Assembly: GCA_017554745.1 (NCBI GenBank)
Contig: JAFZHS010000006.1
Span: forward strand, 1-64,000
Direction of reading: 5' to 3'
DNA: 64,000 bases
Origin: Clostridiales bacterium
Lineage (GTDB): Bacteria > Bacillota > Clostridia > Saccharofermentanales > Saccharofermentanaceae
Shown here: positions 9,492-18,561 of the stretch, in pieces
Layout: every line of letters begins with the position of its first letter
Position numbering within the stretch: position 1 is the stretch's first letter
The notes under the pieces: generated by a model
What the model saw: the letters and a program-made list of their open reading frames with translations, nothing else
What the model was told of the DNA's origin: nothing
The model's database searches: none
Translations under genes and position numbers: made by a program

Positions 9492-9513
9492 ATATAACAA
9501 AAGGAGAGTTGTT

Positions 9514-10329
9514 ATGAAGACATTTTCAAGAATTGCAGCAGGAATCCTTTCTTGTGCACTTTTGCTCGGAATGACATCTTGCGGACAGGCTAAGAAGAAC
9601 CTCAAGATCCTTGATACTGCATATGCTGAAGAAGAATATGCTATGGCTATCAGCAAGGATAATGAAGGCCTCAAGGCAGCTATCGACCAGGCTCTTGCAG
9701 AACTGACAGAAGACGGCACTATCCCTTCCATCATCGAGAAGTACATCCCTTCCGGCGCTACAATCGAGAAGAAAGATCCTGTAACTTCAGAATATCCTGA
9801 ATTCACAACTATCGAAGAGGGTAAGCTCATCATGGCTACAAATGCTTTCTTCCAGCCTTACGAGTATCACGAGGGCGACGCTATCGTTGGTATTGACCCT
9901 GAGATCGCTAAGGCAGTTGCTGACAAGCTCGGTCTTGAGCTCGTTATCGAGGACGTTGAGTTTGACTCCATCATCGCAGGCGTTCAGGCAGGCAAGTATG
10001 ATATCGGCTGTGCAGGTATGACAATTACTGAAGACAGACTTTTGTCCGTTAATTTCTCTACACCTTATGCAACAGGCGTTCAGTCCGTAATCGTTGTTGA
10101 AGGTTCTGAGATCACAGACGTAGATAAGCTTCTTGAAGGCAACTACAAGGTCGGCGTCCAGACAGGCACAACAGGTGACATCTATATCACAGAAGAGATC
10201 GGCGAAGACAGAGTTGAGCGTTTCGCAAAGGGTAACGATGCAGTTATCGCACTCCAGTCCGGCAAGATCGATGCTGTTGTTATCGACAATGAGCCTGCTA
10301 AGGCATTCGTAGCAGCTGCAAACAAATAA
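9514..10329 (+). CDS. Amino-acid ABC transporter binding lipoprotein, apparently circularly permuted
   Basis: 271 residues from the ATG at 9514 (AAGGAG at 9501-9506). A signal peptide ends at a lipidated Cys23. Residues 100-271 carry the usual family-3 binding-protein core: KLIMATNAFFQPYEY, DIGCAGMTITEDR, VGVQTGTTGD, and VVIDNEPAKAFVAA. The gene stops there, exactly where canonical members continue into their C-terminal lobe segment. That segment (LKILDTAYAEEEYAMAIS...ALAELTEDGTIPSIIEKYI) is instead at residues 30-78, directly after the signal peptide. All parts of the fold are present in rotated order. Permease and ATPase genes follow. Substrate is probably a polar amino acid. Confidence 0.9.
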   Translation: MKTFSRIAAGILSCALLLGMTSCGQAKKNLKILDTAYAEEEYAMAISKDNEGLKAAIDQALAELTEDGTIPSIIEKYIPSGATIEKKDPVTSEYPEFTTIEEGKLIMATNAFFQPYEYHEGDAIVGIDPEIAKAVADKLGLELVIEDVEFDSIIAGVQAGKYDIGCAGMTITEDRLLSVNFSTPYATGVQSVIVVEGSEITDVDKLLEGNYKVGVQTGTTGDIYITEEIGEDRVERFAKGNDAVIALQSGKIDAVVIDNEPAKAFVAAANK

Positions 10330-10360
10330 TCGTTAGATAAATCGTAAGAAAACCAACTAA

Positions 10361-10391
10361 AGAGCGGAAATATGGTCTGTATTTCCGCTCT
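10361..10391 (+). terminator. Stem-loop between binding protein and permease genes
   Basis: Perfect 12-bp stem AGAGCGGAAATA / TATTTCCGCTCT with a 7-nt loop, followed by TTCATTATTTA. It is probably a partial terminator or RNA-stabilising hairpin that lets the binding protein be made in excess over the membrane parts. Confidence 0.7.
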
Positions 10392-10450
10392 TTCATTATT
10401 TATAATTAATACTGTTTTCGAGGGTTAATCTAATACTAAGGAAAGTCCAA

Positions 10451-11485
10451 ATGAGCGATCAAAGCAATTTGCCGGTACAGGAACCGGCTTTAGTGAATAA
10501 AGCGAAAAAGGCCAATCTGATATTGGTCTTCGGCATACTGTCCGTTCTGTTTTCAATCATTCCGCTTGCAGGTATTGTTTTTGCCATATTAGCTTTTTGT
10601 TTGTTTGCGAAAAACAGATCAGCCAGGACCTTAATGAAGGCTGAGGTCGGTAAAACTCTTGCGATAATCGGTATTTTCGTAAACATTATCGCTTCGGCAA
10701 TCGAACTGCTGTTCTACCCTTTGAATAATCCGCCTTCATGGTTATCGGTTCTTCGGAGCGATTTCTTGGCCAGCTCGTTCTGGATCGACTTTGAGAACAA
10801 CTTCATATCAGAGAAACGTTATCTGTATATCTTCAAAGGCTTGGGAGTAACATTTGAAGTTACTTTCTTCGCCGTTCTTTTGGGAATAGCTCTGGGTGTC
10901 ATTGTAGCTCTCGTAAGATCTTCCTATGACACATTGAAAGAAGAGATGAGGGGCGGCTTCGGCAAAGGCCTTCTCTGGTTCTTCAATAAACTCTGCGGTG
11001 TTTATCTTACGGTCATCAGAGGAACCCCTGTAGTCGTCCAGCTCATGATCATCTACTTCGTAATCTTCGCTTCTTCCAACAACAAGATCCTCGTCGCAGT
11101 TCTTGCGTTCGGTATCAACTCGGGCGCTTATGTTGCAGAGATCATCAGAGGCGGAATCATGAGTATCGACAGAGGACAGTTTGAAGCAGGCCGCTCATTG
11201 GGCTTCGGTTATGTCAGGACGATGGCCTTCATCATCATCCCCCAGGCATTCAAGACTGTTCTTCCCGCACTTGCTAACGAATTCATCGTTCTCATCAAGG
11301 AGACTTCAGTATCAGGTTACGTCGGACTCCAGGAGCTTACCAAAGGCGGAGACATCATAAGATCGAGAACCTATTCCGCGTTCATGCCGCTCATTGCCGT
11401 CGCGATCATCTATCTCGTGATCGTAATGTTCTTCAGCTGGCTTGTATCGCTTCTCGAAAGGAGGCTCAAGAACAGTGAGCGCTGA
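10451..11485 (+). CDS. Amino-acid ABC transporter permease with N-terminal membrane extension
   Basis: 344 residues. Residues from about 125 on are a HisM/GlnP-type permease with the EAA loop ([22 protein letters not shown]). Residues 18-92 are extra: two hydrophobic segments separated by a basic loop ([14 protein letters not shown]). They resemble the DUF4190-like membrane module of the two zinc-ribbon proteins just downstream. Family members are usually about 220-250 residues, so the extension is real extra sequence. It overlaps the ATPase gene by 11 nt. Confidence 0.92.
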   Translation: MSDQSNLPVQEPALVNKAKKANLILVFGILSVLFSIIPLAGIVFAILAFCLFAKNRSARTLMKAEVGKTLAIIGIFVNIIASAIELLFYPLNNPPSWLSVLRSDFLASSFWIDFENNFISEKRYLYIFKGLGVTFEVTFFAVLLGIALGVIVALVRSSYDTLKEEMRGGFGKGLLWFFNKLCGVYLTVIRGTPVVVQLMIIYFVIFASSNNKILVAVLAFGINSGAYVAEIIRGGIMSIDRGQFEAGRSLGFGYVRTMAFIIIPQAFKTVLPALANEFIVLIKETSVSGYVGLQELTKGGDIIRSRTYSAFMPLIAVAIIYLVIVMFFSWLVSLLERRLKNSER

Positions 11486-12224
11486 TAATAACGTGATCAT
11501 ATCCGTAAAGGATCTGAAGAAATATTATAACGACGGTGAGGTCAAGGCCTTAGACGGTGTCACCACCGATATCAAAAAGGGCGAAGTTGTAGTTGTCATC
11601 GGACCTTCAGGTTCGGGCAAATCCACTTTCTTGAGGTCCCTCAATCTGCTTGAGCGTCCTACCGGCGGAACTATCACTTTTGAAGGCAGTGACATCATGG
11701 CACCTTCGACTGACATAAATAAACTCAGACAGAAGATGGGAATGGTGTTCCAGCACTTTAATCTCTTCCCTCACCTCACGATCCTCCGCAACATGACAAT
11801 AGCTCCCATGAAGCTTAACGGTCTGTCAAAAGAGGATGCTGAGAAAAAGGCTCTTTCACTCCTTGAGAGAGTTGGTCTGGCAGACCGTGCGAAAGCATAT
11901 CCGTCACAGCTCTCAGGAGGCCAGAAGCAGAGGATCGCCATAGTAAGAGCTCTTGCCATGGACCCTGAAGTAATGCTTTTCGATGAACCTACGAGTGCGT
12001 TGGATCCTGAGATGGTAGGCGAAGTTCTCGATGTTATGAAGAACCTCGCAAAAGCAGGCATGACGATGGTCTGCGTCACACACGAGATGGGATTCGCAAG
12101 AGAAGTCGGCACAAGGGTCATCTTCATGGACTGCGGCAGGATCATCGAAGAAAACACACCTGAGCAGATCTTCACGAATCCACAGAATGAGAGACTTAAA
12201 TCTTTCTTGCAGAAAGTACTGTAA
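11475..12224 (+). CDS. Amino-acid ABC transporter ATP-binding protein
   Basis: 249 residues from the GTG at 11475, chosen because AAAGGAGG lies 10 nt upstream within the permease gene. Walker [10 protein letters not shown], signature LSGGQKQR, Walker [14 protein letters not shown] and the switch His in VTHEMGFA are all present. It is a GlnQ/HisP-type ATPase powering the importer encoded just upstream. A strong terminator follows. Confidence 0.96.
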   Translation: MSADNNVIISVKDLKKYYNDGEVKALDGVTTDIKKGEVVVVIGPSGSGKSTFLRSLNLLERPTGGTITFEGSDIMAPSTDINKLRQKMGMVFQHFNLFPHLTILRNMTIAPMKLNGLSKEDAEKKALSLLERVGLADRAKAYPSQLSGGQKQRIAIVRALAMDPEVMLFDEPTSALDPEMVGEVLDVMKNLAKAGMTMVCVTHEMGFAREVGTRVIFMDCGRIIEENTPEQIFTNPQNERLKSFLQKVL

Positions 12225-12255
12225 ACACTGATACCGGATCTTTATTAAAACTTCA

Positions 12256-12285
12256 GGGGTTATCTGTATAAGGTAACCCCTTTTT
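12256..12285 (+). terminator. Intrinsic terminator of the amino-acid importer operon
   Basis: GGGGTTA / TAACCCC stem (12256-12262, 12274-12280) followed by TTTTTCTTT. Confidence 0.85.
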
Positions 12286-12389
12286 CTTTGTGATATAATT
12301 GCATTCGGAACAAATAGGAAAAATATTTATTTACCCACAAAAACAGACCATTTCTTTACTACATAAAGTTATTATCGGGAGGGATTTTT

Positions 12390-13061
12390 ATGTATTGTGA
12401 ATCTTGCGGAACGTTTATTCCGGACGGTCAGTCTTTCTGCTCTAACTGCGGTACACCTGCACCGGTTTCTGAAGCGCCTGCTGCAGCACCTGCTCCGGCA
12501 CCCGCGCCTGCAGCTCCTGCTCCGGCTCCTGCACCCGCTCCGGCACCTGTTCCTGTCGCTGCAGTACCCGTAATGAACCAGCAGCCTCCTATGGCTCAGC
12601 CGATGGCACCCCAGCAGCCTGTTCCGGTAGCACAGCCCGTTTACCAGCAGCCTGTTTATTCACAGCCCGGTTATCCGCAGCCCGTATACCAGCAGCCTGC
12701 ATATCAGTCACCTGTATATTCCAAGCCTGCTCCGGTAAAGACCAACGGTCCTGCAAAGGTAAGTCTCGTATTCGGTATCCTTACACTCTGCTTCAGCTGG
12801 ATCCCTGCCGTTAACATTTTAACGGTCCCGGTTTTTGCACTCTTAAGCCTTATCTTCGGTACGATCGGAATATGCAAAAAGAAGTACGGCGGTCTGCCTA
12901 AAGCAATTGTCGGTCTGGTGCTGACCATTCTCGGACTCGCCGTTTCGATCGGTATGTATGTATATTCTTACAACCAGGTAAAAGCTGTTAACAAGCACGC
13001 AGACTTCCTTGACGCGATGGAAGCAGCTGCAGAGATGTTTGATGATATATTCGATGTCTGA
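12390..13061 (+). CDS. Zinc-ribbon, Pro/Ala/Gln-linker, DUF4190-like membrane protein
   Basis: 223 residues; GGGAGGG precedes the ATG. Residues 2-25 form a zinc ribbon with two CxxC pairs (YCESCG, FCSNCG). Residues 28-120 are a low-complexity linker rich in PAPAPA and then repeated QQPVY/YQQP units. Two hydrophobic segments follow (about 130-200) with GLVLTILGLAVSIGMY, resembling DUF4190. Zinc-ribbon membrane proteins of this layout are common in Clostridia, but their role is not established. It is a paralogue of the next gene. Confidence 0.75.
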   Translation: MYCESCGTFIPDGQSFCSNCGTPAPVSEAPAAAPAPAPAPAAPAPAPAPAPAPVPVAAVPVMNQQPPMAQPMAPQQPVPVAQPVYQQPVYSQPGYPQPVYQQPAYQSPVYSKPAPVKTNGPAKVSLVFGILTLCFSWIPAVNILTVPVFALLSLIFGTIGICKKKYGGLPKAIVGLVLTILGLAVSIGMYVYSYNQVKAVNKHADFLDAMEAAAEMFDDIFDV

Positions 13062-13082
13062 CAGATATTTCCAATTAACTTT

Positions 13083-13112
13083 AAGGCTGTTCCAAACGGG
13101 GCAGCTTTTTTA
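13083..13112 (+). terminator. Intrinsic terminator
   Basis: Eleven-pair stem AAGGCTGTTCC / GGGGCAGCTTT (with G-T pairs) around AAAC, then TTTTATTT. It separates the two paralogous zinc-ribbon genes. Confidence 0.7.
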
Positions 13113-13194
13113 TTTGGCCGGAAACGCATTTAGCTGACCAAGAGTTAAAAATATTTATGTTATAATCAGGAAAATCAATTTGGAGGAGTTGTCT

Positions 13195-13620
13195 ATGTAT
13201 TGTACTTCATGCGGATCTTATGTTCCGGACAACGTGGGTATTTGTCCCAACTGCGGCGCTGCCGTAACACCTGCCCAGCCAGTAGCCCAGCCTGTATATC
13301 AGCAGCCTGTATACCAGCAGCCCGCTTATCAGCAGCCTGCTTATCATGCGCCTGTTTATACACCTGCCGAAATGCCCAGAAGCAACGGACTTGGCACAGC
13401 AGGTATGATACTCGGTATCGTTTCTATCTGCATCAGCTGGATCCCTGCCATTAATATCATCGTATTCATTACGGGTTTCCTGGGACTGGTATTCTCTATT
13501 ATCGGAGTTTGCAGACGAAACGTCAGTGGCAAAGGTAGAGCCATCACAGGCATTATCCTCAGCGCAATTGCCTTGATCATCACTTTCTCAATGTATTACT
13601 ATCTTGGCACAACTTATTGA
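13195..13620 (+). CDS. Zinc-ribbon DUF4190-like membrane protein, short paralogue
   Basis: 141 residues from the ATG at 13195 (GGAGG at 13182-13186). The architecture matches the upstream gene: an N-terminal ribbon with CxxC pairs (YCTSCG, ICPNCG), a shorter YQQP repeat linker (residues 30-57), and two hydrophobic segments (about 65-135) with ISWIPAINIIVFITGFLGLV. The shared ISWIPA(V/I)NI sequence shows recent duplication. A separate promoter is likely, because a terminator lies between the genes. Function unknown. Confidence 0.75.
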   Translation: MYCTSCGSYVPDNVGICPNCGAAVTPAQPVAQPVYQQPVYQQPAYQQPAYHAPVYTPAEMPRSNGLGTAGMILGIVSICISWIPAINIIVFITGFLGLVFSIIGVCRRNVSGKGRAITGIILSAIALIITFSMYYYLGTTY

Positions 13621-13643
13621 TCGCACATTTAATTCAAACATAA

Positions 13644-13672
13644 AGAGGTCGTCTTGTGACGGCCTCTTTTTT
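13644..13672. terminator. Bidirectional intrinsic terminator
   Basis: AGAGGTCGTC / GACGGCCTCT stem (13645-13653, 13658-13666) with flanking A and T runs on both sides. It serves the plus-strand zinc-ribbon gene and the convergent trmL. Confidence 0.8.
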
Positions 13673-13677
13673 GTTCC

Positions 13678-14247
13678 TTATTTTCTCTTCCTGAGCGTCT
13701 CATCGTAAGAATAATTCTCCTCGATGAAGTCCTCGCCCTTCTGCTCTTCCTTAAATGACAAGCCGGGGTATCCTAACTGCCTCAGAGCTTCGTATACCGC
13801 GATGGCGCAGGCATTGCTCAAGTTAAGGCATCTGCAGTCGGCATTCATGGGTATCCTGAAGCACCGGTCGAGATTTGCTCTTAAGATCTCACCCGGAATA
13901 CCTGTGCTCTCCTTACCGAATATAAGATATATTTTCGAGCTCTCGGAAGCTTTCTTAAAATCGATATCCGAAGGCGGTACCTTGCCGTATCTGGTCATGA
14001 AGAAATACTCGCCGTCGTTCTTTTGGGCAAAGTCCTGCCAAGAATCGTAGAGCGTGTACTCTGCCCATGTGATGTGATTGGTCGATGCTCTCCTGAACTC
14101 GGGATTATCGATGCCAAAGCCAACAGGCCCTATTATGTGGAGCGTTACGCCTGCCGCAACGCAGGTGCGCATTATGTTGCCTGTGTTCTGCGGGATCTCA
14201 GGCTCGAAAAGAACTACATTTATAAGTTCGTCTGCTGCACCGTTCAT
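13678..14247 (-). CDS. trmL: tRNA (cytidine/uridine-2'-O-)-methyltransferase TrmL
   Basis: 189 residues of the SPOUT fold. Diagnostic motifs are NVVLFEPEIPQNTGNI, the AdoMet knot segments LIFGKESTGIP and RIPMNADCRCLNLSNACAI. TrmL methylates the wobble ribose of certain tRNA-Leu. There is a short extra N-terminus (about 8 residues) relative to typical members. It lies 9 nt after the Na/Pi symporter gene, so it is likely cotranscribed with it. Confidence 0.92.
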   Translation of the reverse strand: MNGAADELINVVLFEPEIPQNTGNIMRTCVAAGVTLHIIGPVGFGIDNPEFRRASTNHITWAEYTLYDSWQDFAQKNDGEYFFMTRYGKVPPSDIDFKKASESSKIYLIFGKESTGIPGEILRANLDRCFRIPMNADCRCLNLSNACAIAVYEALRQLGYPGLSFKEEQKGEDFIEENYSYDETLRKRK

Positions 14248-14256
14248 AACTTTTGA

Positions 14257-15963
14257 TCAGGCCTTTGCGACTGCAGCTTTTCCTTCGGGAAGCTTTGCTT
14301 CTTCGGCAATGGAGAAACTGATGTACTTGGATTCTGCGGCAGCCTCTGCGATGTTGAGCATGTGATCGCCAAGACGCTCAAAGTCGGTAAGCATCTCGGA
14401 ATAGATAACGCACGCATCACCGGAGCATACACCTGATTTAAGTCTCTCGAGCTGGTGCTCTCTGTAGTCTTCAGTCATGTCATCGATCTTCTGCTCCATC
14501 TGAGCCATCTTGATATGGACTGAACCCGGCTTGCTTCCCAGGAGAATGTTATATGCTTCTTTAGTAGTTGCGACCATCTGGCTTACTTCTTCCCTTGCCT
14601 TGTCGGAAAGCTTTAAGCCTTTCTTCTCAAGCAGATTGGCGTACCCCGAGATATTTGTCGCGTGGTCACCCATTCGTTCTATATTACCCGTGATCTTAAA
14701 CAACGCACTCATCGCAATCGCGTGTTTCTCGGACATGTCGAAAACCATGGCGTGTGAAATATAATACGAGATCTCTTTATTCAGGTAGTCGACATATTCC
14801 TCCGTGTCGTCGATCAGAGTCTGCGTCTTGTCGTTGTTCTCAAGGACAGCCTCAATACTTCTCTGGACGTTATTCCCCGCCATCTCAAGCATTCTGCTGA
14901 TCTCATTGCAGAGAGCTACGATCAGAACTTCAGTACCGACCTGGTTATTGCTGCTGATCATGTTGGGGTTAAGGTACTTAAGGCAGTGGACACTGTCATC
15001 CCCGCCCTTCTTGTCAGGTACGATCAGCTGTACGAGCTTAACGATGAGCTTGCCGAAAGGAAGCAGTATGATCGTTGAAGCGAGATTGAATACAAGGTGC
15101 ATATTGGCGAGCTGTCTTGCAACATCGTTAGGAGACATGGCTCTTACCCAGTCAGCTATAGGAAGCACATAATATGCGGCAGTAAAGATCGCTGTACCGA
15201 TGACATTGAACGTCATGTGGAGCATACCTGCTCTGGTGGCATTTCTGGAACCTCCGATAGAAGCGAATACCGCTGTGACACATGTACCGATATTAAGACC
15301 GAAGATGATGAACATCGCCTGGTCAAGTGTCATGAGGTGCGCACCGGAAGCAGACATCGCCATAGCCTGGAGCATACCGACACCGGCAGCAGAACTCTGG
15401 ATGATGATAACGAAGATGATACCTACAATGATTCCAAGGAAAGGATTGTTGATAGATGAGATGATATCCTTAACAACATCCAGCTTGCTCAAAGGCTCCA
15501 TGGAATCCTTCATCAGCGTCATTGCAACGAAGATAAAGCCCAGTCCGGCAATAGCCTCACCGATGCTCCTGAGCTTCTTATCCTTTACAAGAAGGCAGAA
15601 GAAAGTGCCTAAAAGAGCAATGATAGGAGCTACGGCTCCGACATCAAAGGCGATGATCTGTGCGGTAATGTTGGTACCGATATTGGCACCCATTATGACC
15701 CACAAAGCCTGGTCAAGGTTCATGAGTCCGGCATTAACGAAGCCTACCGACATTACCGATGTCGCGGTCGAGGACTGGATGAGCGCGGTTATTCCTGCAC
15801 CGACCAAGACTCCCAATATTCTGTTGCCCGTGAGTTTTGCAAGAACGCTTTTTAATTTTTCACCTGCTATCGCCTGCAGACTTCCGCTGGTGATCTTAAC
15901 GCTATATAAGAATAAGGCCATTCCGGAGCAAAGCCCCAATAACGCCGGCCAAATATCTACCAT
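14257..15963 (-). CDS. Na/phosphate symporter with C-terminal PhoU-like domain
   Basis: 568 residues from the ATG at 15963 (GGAGG, 9 nt spacing). It has two inverted membrane repeats with the QSS signatures LIQSSTATSV and IIIQSSAAGVG. The cytoplasmic C-terminal half consists of two PhoU-like helical segments (MSALFKITGNIERMGDHATNI and ERLGDHMLNIAE). NptA/YjbB-type proteins transport inorganic phosphate with sodium, and the PhoU part probably regulates flux. It is the first gene of a pair with trmL. Confidence 0.92.
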   Translation of the reverse strand: MVDIWPALLGLCSGMALFLYSVKITSGSLQAIAGEKLKSVLAKLTGNRILGVLVGAGITALIQSSTATSVMSVGFVNAGLMNLDQALWVIMGANIGTNITAQIIAFDVGAVAPIIALLGTFFCLLVKDKKLRSIGEAIAGLGFIFVAMTLMKDSMEPLSKLDVVKDIISSINNPFLGIIVGIIFVIIIQSSAAGVGMLQAMAMSASGAHLMTLDQAMFIIFGLNIGTCVTAVFASIGGSRNATRAGMLHMTFNVIGTAIFTAAYYVLPIADWVRAMSPNDVARQLANMHLVFNLASTIILLPFGKLIVKLVQLIVPDKKGGDDSVHCLKYLNPNMISSNNQVGTEVLIVALCNEISRMLEMAGNNVQRSIEAVLENNDKTQTLIDDTEEYVDYLNKEISYYISHAMVFDMSEKHAIAMSALFKITGNIERMGDHATNISGYANLLEKKGLKLSDKAREEVSQMVATTKEAYNILLGSKPGSVHIKMAQMEQKIDDMTEDYREHQLERLKSGVCSGDACVIYSEMLTDFERLGDHMLNIAEAAAESKYISFSIAEEAKLPEGKAAVAKA

Positions 15964-16100
15964 AAAAACACGCCTCCGAATCGGCAATCAAATAAACCCA
16001 TTTAACACACACCTAATAATATTGATGAGGTCATGAGTTTTCAAGGCTTTTGGCTAAATATCAAAGTCTTTTTTGGTTATCAGAGAGCGCATTTTCAGCA

Positions 16101-16124
16101 ACATATAGACGTGCATCTATATGT
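16101..16124. promoter_or_regulatory. Perfect 9-bp inverted repeat in intergenic DNA
   Basis: ACATATAGA-CGTGCA-TCTATATGT lies between the Na/Pi symporter start and the next gene. It is AT-rich with no T run, so an operator is more likely than a terminator. No other feature is seen in 16037-16182. Confidence 0.4.
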
Positions 16125-16182
16125 ATGATTATCAGCCTTTTTCCCGGGATATCTGTCTTATATGCCGACTATCAAATGTTGC

Positions 16183-17235
16183 TTAAAAACCGTAGCCCGC
16201 CGGCTGTTGGTTCTGACACTGCCTGATCGCTTCATCAAGCCTTGCGAGGCATTTCCTCTCATACTCTCTCTCGGAACCGATAGAGAATTTATCTATAACT
16301 TCATTTGCCTTTTGAGCATATTCCATTGCCTTCTGAAGATTACGGCAGCAATTGAGTTCGTAGAAAGCCTTGATCCTCATACCGTTAGAATCGGTATCCT
16401 TGGCAAGGAAATCGCCGGCCATCTGATAGTATTTCGTGGCGAGCATGGGATTTACGCAGTGATATGAATAGTAAAACGTGAGCGTTATCGCGCAGAAAAG
16501 CTCAGCCCTGGAACTTCCCGTGGGTTTTAAAACGCTCTCTATATCGTTTACCGCTTCAGGCATCTTATCGAACATGCCGCAGTAGTCCAGATATTCAAAA
16601 TATATAGGAAAATACAATATCCTCTCTGCATTCGTCACTTTCTTGAAGTTAAGTTCCTTGACGGATTTAAGATTCAACTGTTCAAAAGGAATGTCTGTCC
16701 TGATCAAACCGAGCGCTTCCTGATAATATGCGCCCAGAGAATTCTTATTGTGGAGCTTTATCAATATAATTACCGGAACCAATAACATGCCGAACGAGAA
16801 TACGAACCATGATTCTCCGAATATCTTGACCAAAGAAGCAAAAAATTCATTCCCGATATTATGTGACCAGAATAAGCACCCGGTAAGCACACCGGCACCG
16901 ATCAGCAAACCCGTAAAACCTATAGCCAAGAGCAGGTCTCTTTCTTTGTCCTTAAACTTCTTTGGAGACCAGTCTTTGCATTTTTCCATATCATAGACAA
17001 GCTCGGCATTAAAACCGATCATCGGCTTATAGCCTCTGGACTCCCACTTGCCGTCGTTTTTCTCATATCTGAATCCCAAAAGACCGATCTGTTTAACCTT
17101 GAGTTTGAACATCGGCGCATAGATCATATATAGAAGCATATTCACAAAAGAAGGGAAATGGTATGTTAAGACAGCCAAAAGCAGAGCTATCAACGGATTT
17201 ACGGCTAAATTGAATAACTCTTCTGCAAATGGCAT
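16183..17235 (-). CDS. Membrane protein with C-terminal helical-repeat region, unknown
   Basis: 350 residues from the ATG at 17235 (GGAGGG, 8 nt spacing). An N-terminal hydrophobic segment (about 8-35) and two more (about 110-135 and 150-175) are followed by a soluble C-terminal part with TPR-like helix pairs (KYYQMAGDFLAKD, AMEYAQKANEVIDKF). No family is recognised. It is monocistronic and divergent from the MFS gene. Confidence 0.65.
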   Translation of the reverse strand: MPFAEELFNLAVNPLIALLLAVLTYHFPSFVNMLLYMIYAPMFKLKVKQIGLLGFRYEKNDGKWESRGYKPMIGFNAELVYDMEKCKDWSPKKFKDKERDLLLAIGFTGLLIGAGVLTGCLFWSHNIGNEFFASLVKIFGESWFVFSFGMLLVPVIILIKLHNKNSLGAYYQEALGLIRTDIPFEQLNLKSVKELNFKKVTNAERILYFPIYFEYLDYCGMFDKMPEAVNDIESVLKPTGSSRAELFCAITLTFYYSYHCVNPMLATKYYQMAGDFLAKDTDSNGMRIKAFYELNCCRNLQKAMEYAQKANEVIDKFSIGSEREYERKCLARLDEAIRQCQNQQPAGYGF

Positions 17236-17361
17236 TTGGCGCTCCCTCCTGTTTAACTGCAACTATTATATAAGTATTTTGACACAGCGGTATCAAAACT
17301 GACAACACCAAAACCTTTGGCATAGTATAATTACACCCATCAAAGAGCAGGCAGGTATAAG

Positions 17362-18561
17362 ATGTCGGGCACTAAGAAGTTCTGGACACTCAGATACATC
17401 ATCATCAACGCGACTTACTTTGCCGTATATAGCGGCATCCATGCATACGCGTCCGTCTTCCTGCTCGAAAAGGGTTTCTCCAACACCCTGATCGGCATCA
17501 CCCTTGCTCTCGCAAATATCCTTTCCGTAATCTTCCAGCCTATAGTCGCAGGCCTCATCGATAAGCAGGGCAAACTCACGAACCGCAATGTCTCAATGGC
17601 ATCGACGGCACTGCTTCTCGTAGGCTCAATACTCCTGCTTCTGATAAAGAACGGGATAGTCGTCATATTTATTATTTTCGCGCTGATATATATGGTGCAG
17701 ATGGTGTACCAGCCGATCATCACGGCGATGTATTTCGAGTATGAGGCAGCAGGCTGCCACATTTACTATGGTCTCGCCAGGGGTCTTGGCTCATGCGGAT
17801 TTGCGGTCGTATCATTCTTCACCGGAAGAGCGATCGGATGGTTCGGCGTAAACATCCTCATGATCCTGGATATCTTCTTCCTCACAGTCGCGCTGGTCGT
17901 ACTTTACTTCTTTAAAAAGCCTAAGACCGAAGCGCTCCCTGCGGAGAAAAACGAAGTTGCCCACAACAACCTGTTCAGCTTCATCAAGACTTATCCTGCT
18001 TTTATGCTGTTCGTACTGGCTGCCGTCTGCTTCTTTTTCGCGCACAATGCCATCAACGACTACATGATCCAGATAATAACGCCTTTGGGCGGCACGGAAG
18101 CGCAGATGGGAATAGCCGTCAGCTGTGCAGCGGTTTTGGAGCTTCCTACCATGGCCCTGATCGACAAGATCATTAAGAAGATCTCCGTTAAGAATCTGCT
18201 TCTGATCTCCGCTGCGGCTTTCCTGGTCAAGACACTCCTCATGCTAATCGCGCCCAATATGGTCGTGGTCTATATCAGTCAGGCCATGCAGATGTTCGCA
18301 TATGCGGTCTTTATCCCTGCCGGTGCTTACTTCGTCAATCAGACGATGGCACGTTTAGACCAGGTCAAAGGCCAGGCCTACATCAACTGTTCCATCACTT
18401 TGGGCGGAGTTTTTTCGAGCCTTGTCTGCGGAAGGCTCCTGGACATCAAAGGCCCTCACTTCATGCTGATAGTAAGCCTCGCAGTAACTACCGCAGGTCT
18501 CGTGATCGCATTCTTCGCGCTGAAGGTATGGAAAACAAAAACAACAGACGCCAAGGCTTAA
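17362..18561 (+). CDS. Major facilitator superfamily transporter (LacY/NupG-like)
   Basis: 399 residues with about 12 hydrophobic segments and a central cytoplasmic loop. The opening segment WTLRYIIINATYFAVYSGIHAY and the following FSNTLIGITLALANI resemble the MFS_1-like group that includes sugar and nucleoside proton symporters. Substrate is not readable. Its stop overlaps the stop of the convergent gene by 4 nt. Confidence 0.88.
   Translation: MSGTKKFWTLRYIIINATYFAVYSGIHAYASVFLLEKGFSNTLIGITLALANILSVIFQPIVAGLIDKQGKLTNRNVSMASTALLLVGSILLLLIKNGIVVIFIIFALIYMVQMVYQPIITAMYFEYEAAGCHIYYGLARGLGSCGFAVVSFFTGRAIGWFGVNILMILDIFFLTVALVVLYFFKKPKTEALPAEKNEVAHNNLFSFIKTYPAFMLFVLAAVCFFFAHNAINDYMIQIITPLGGTEAQMGIAVSCAAVLELPTMALIDKIIKKISVKNLLLISAAAFLVKTLLMLIAPNMVVVYISQAMQMFAYAVFIPAGAYFVNQTMARLDQVKGQAYINCSITLGGVFSSLVCGRLLDIKGPHFMLIVSLAVTTAGLVIAFFALKVWKTKTTDAKA

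Noticed and set aside
15200..16036. 278-residue ORF antisense to the Na/Pi symporter
   Set aside because: It has no ribosome-binding site and no protein-like composition, and it lies opposite a clear family member.
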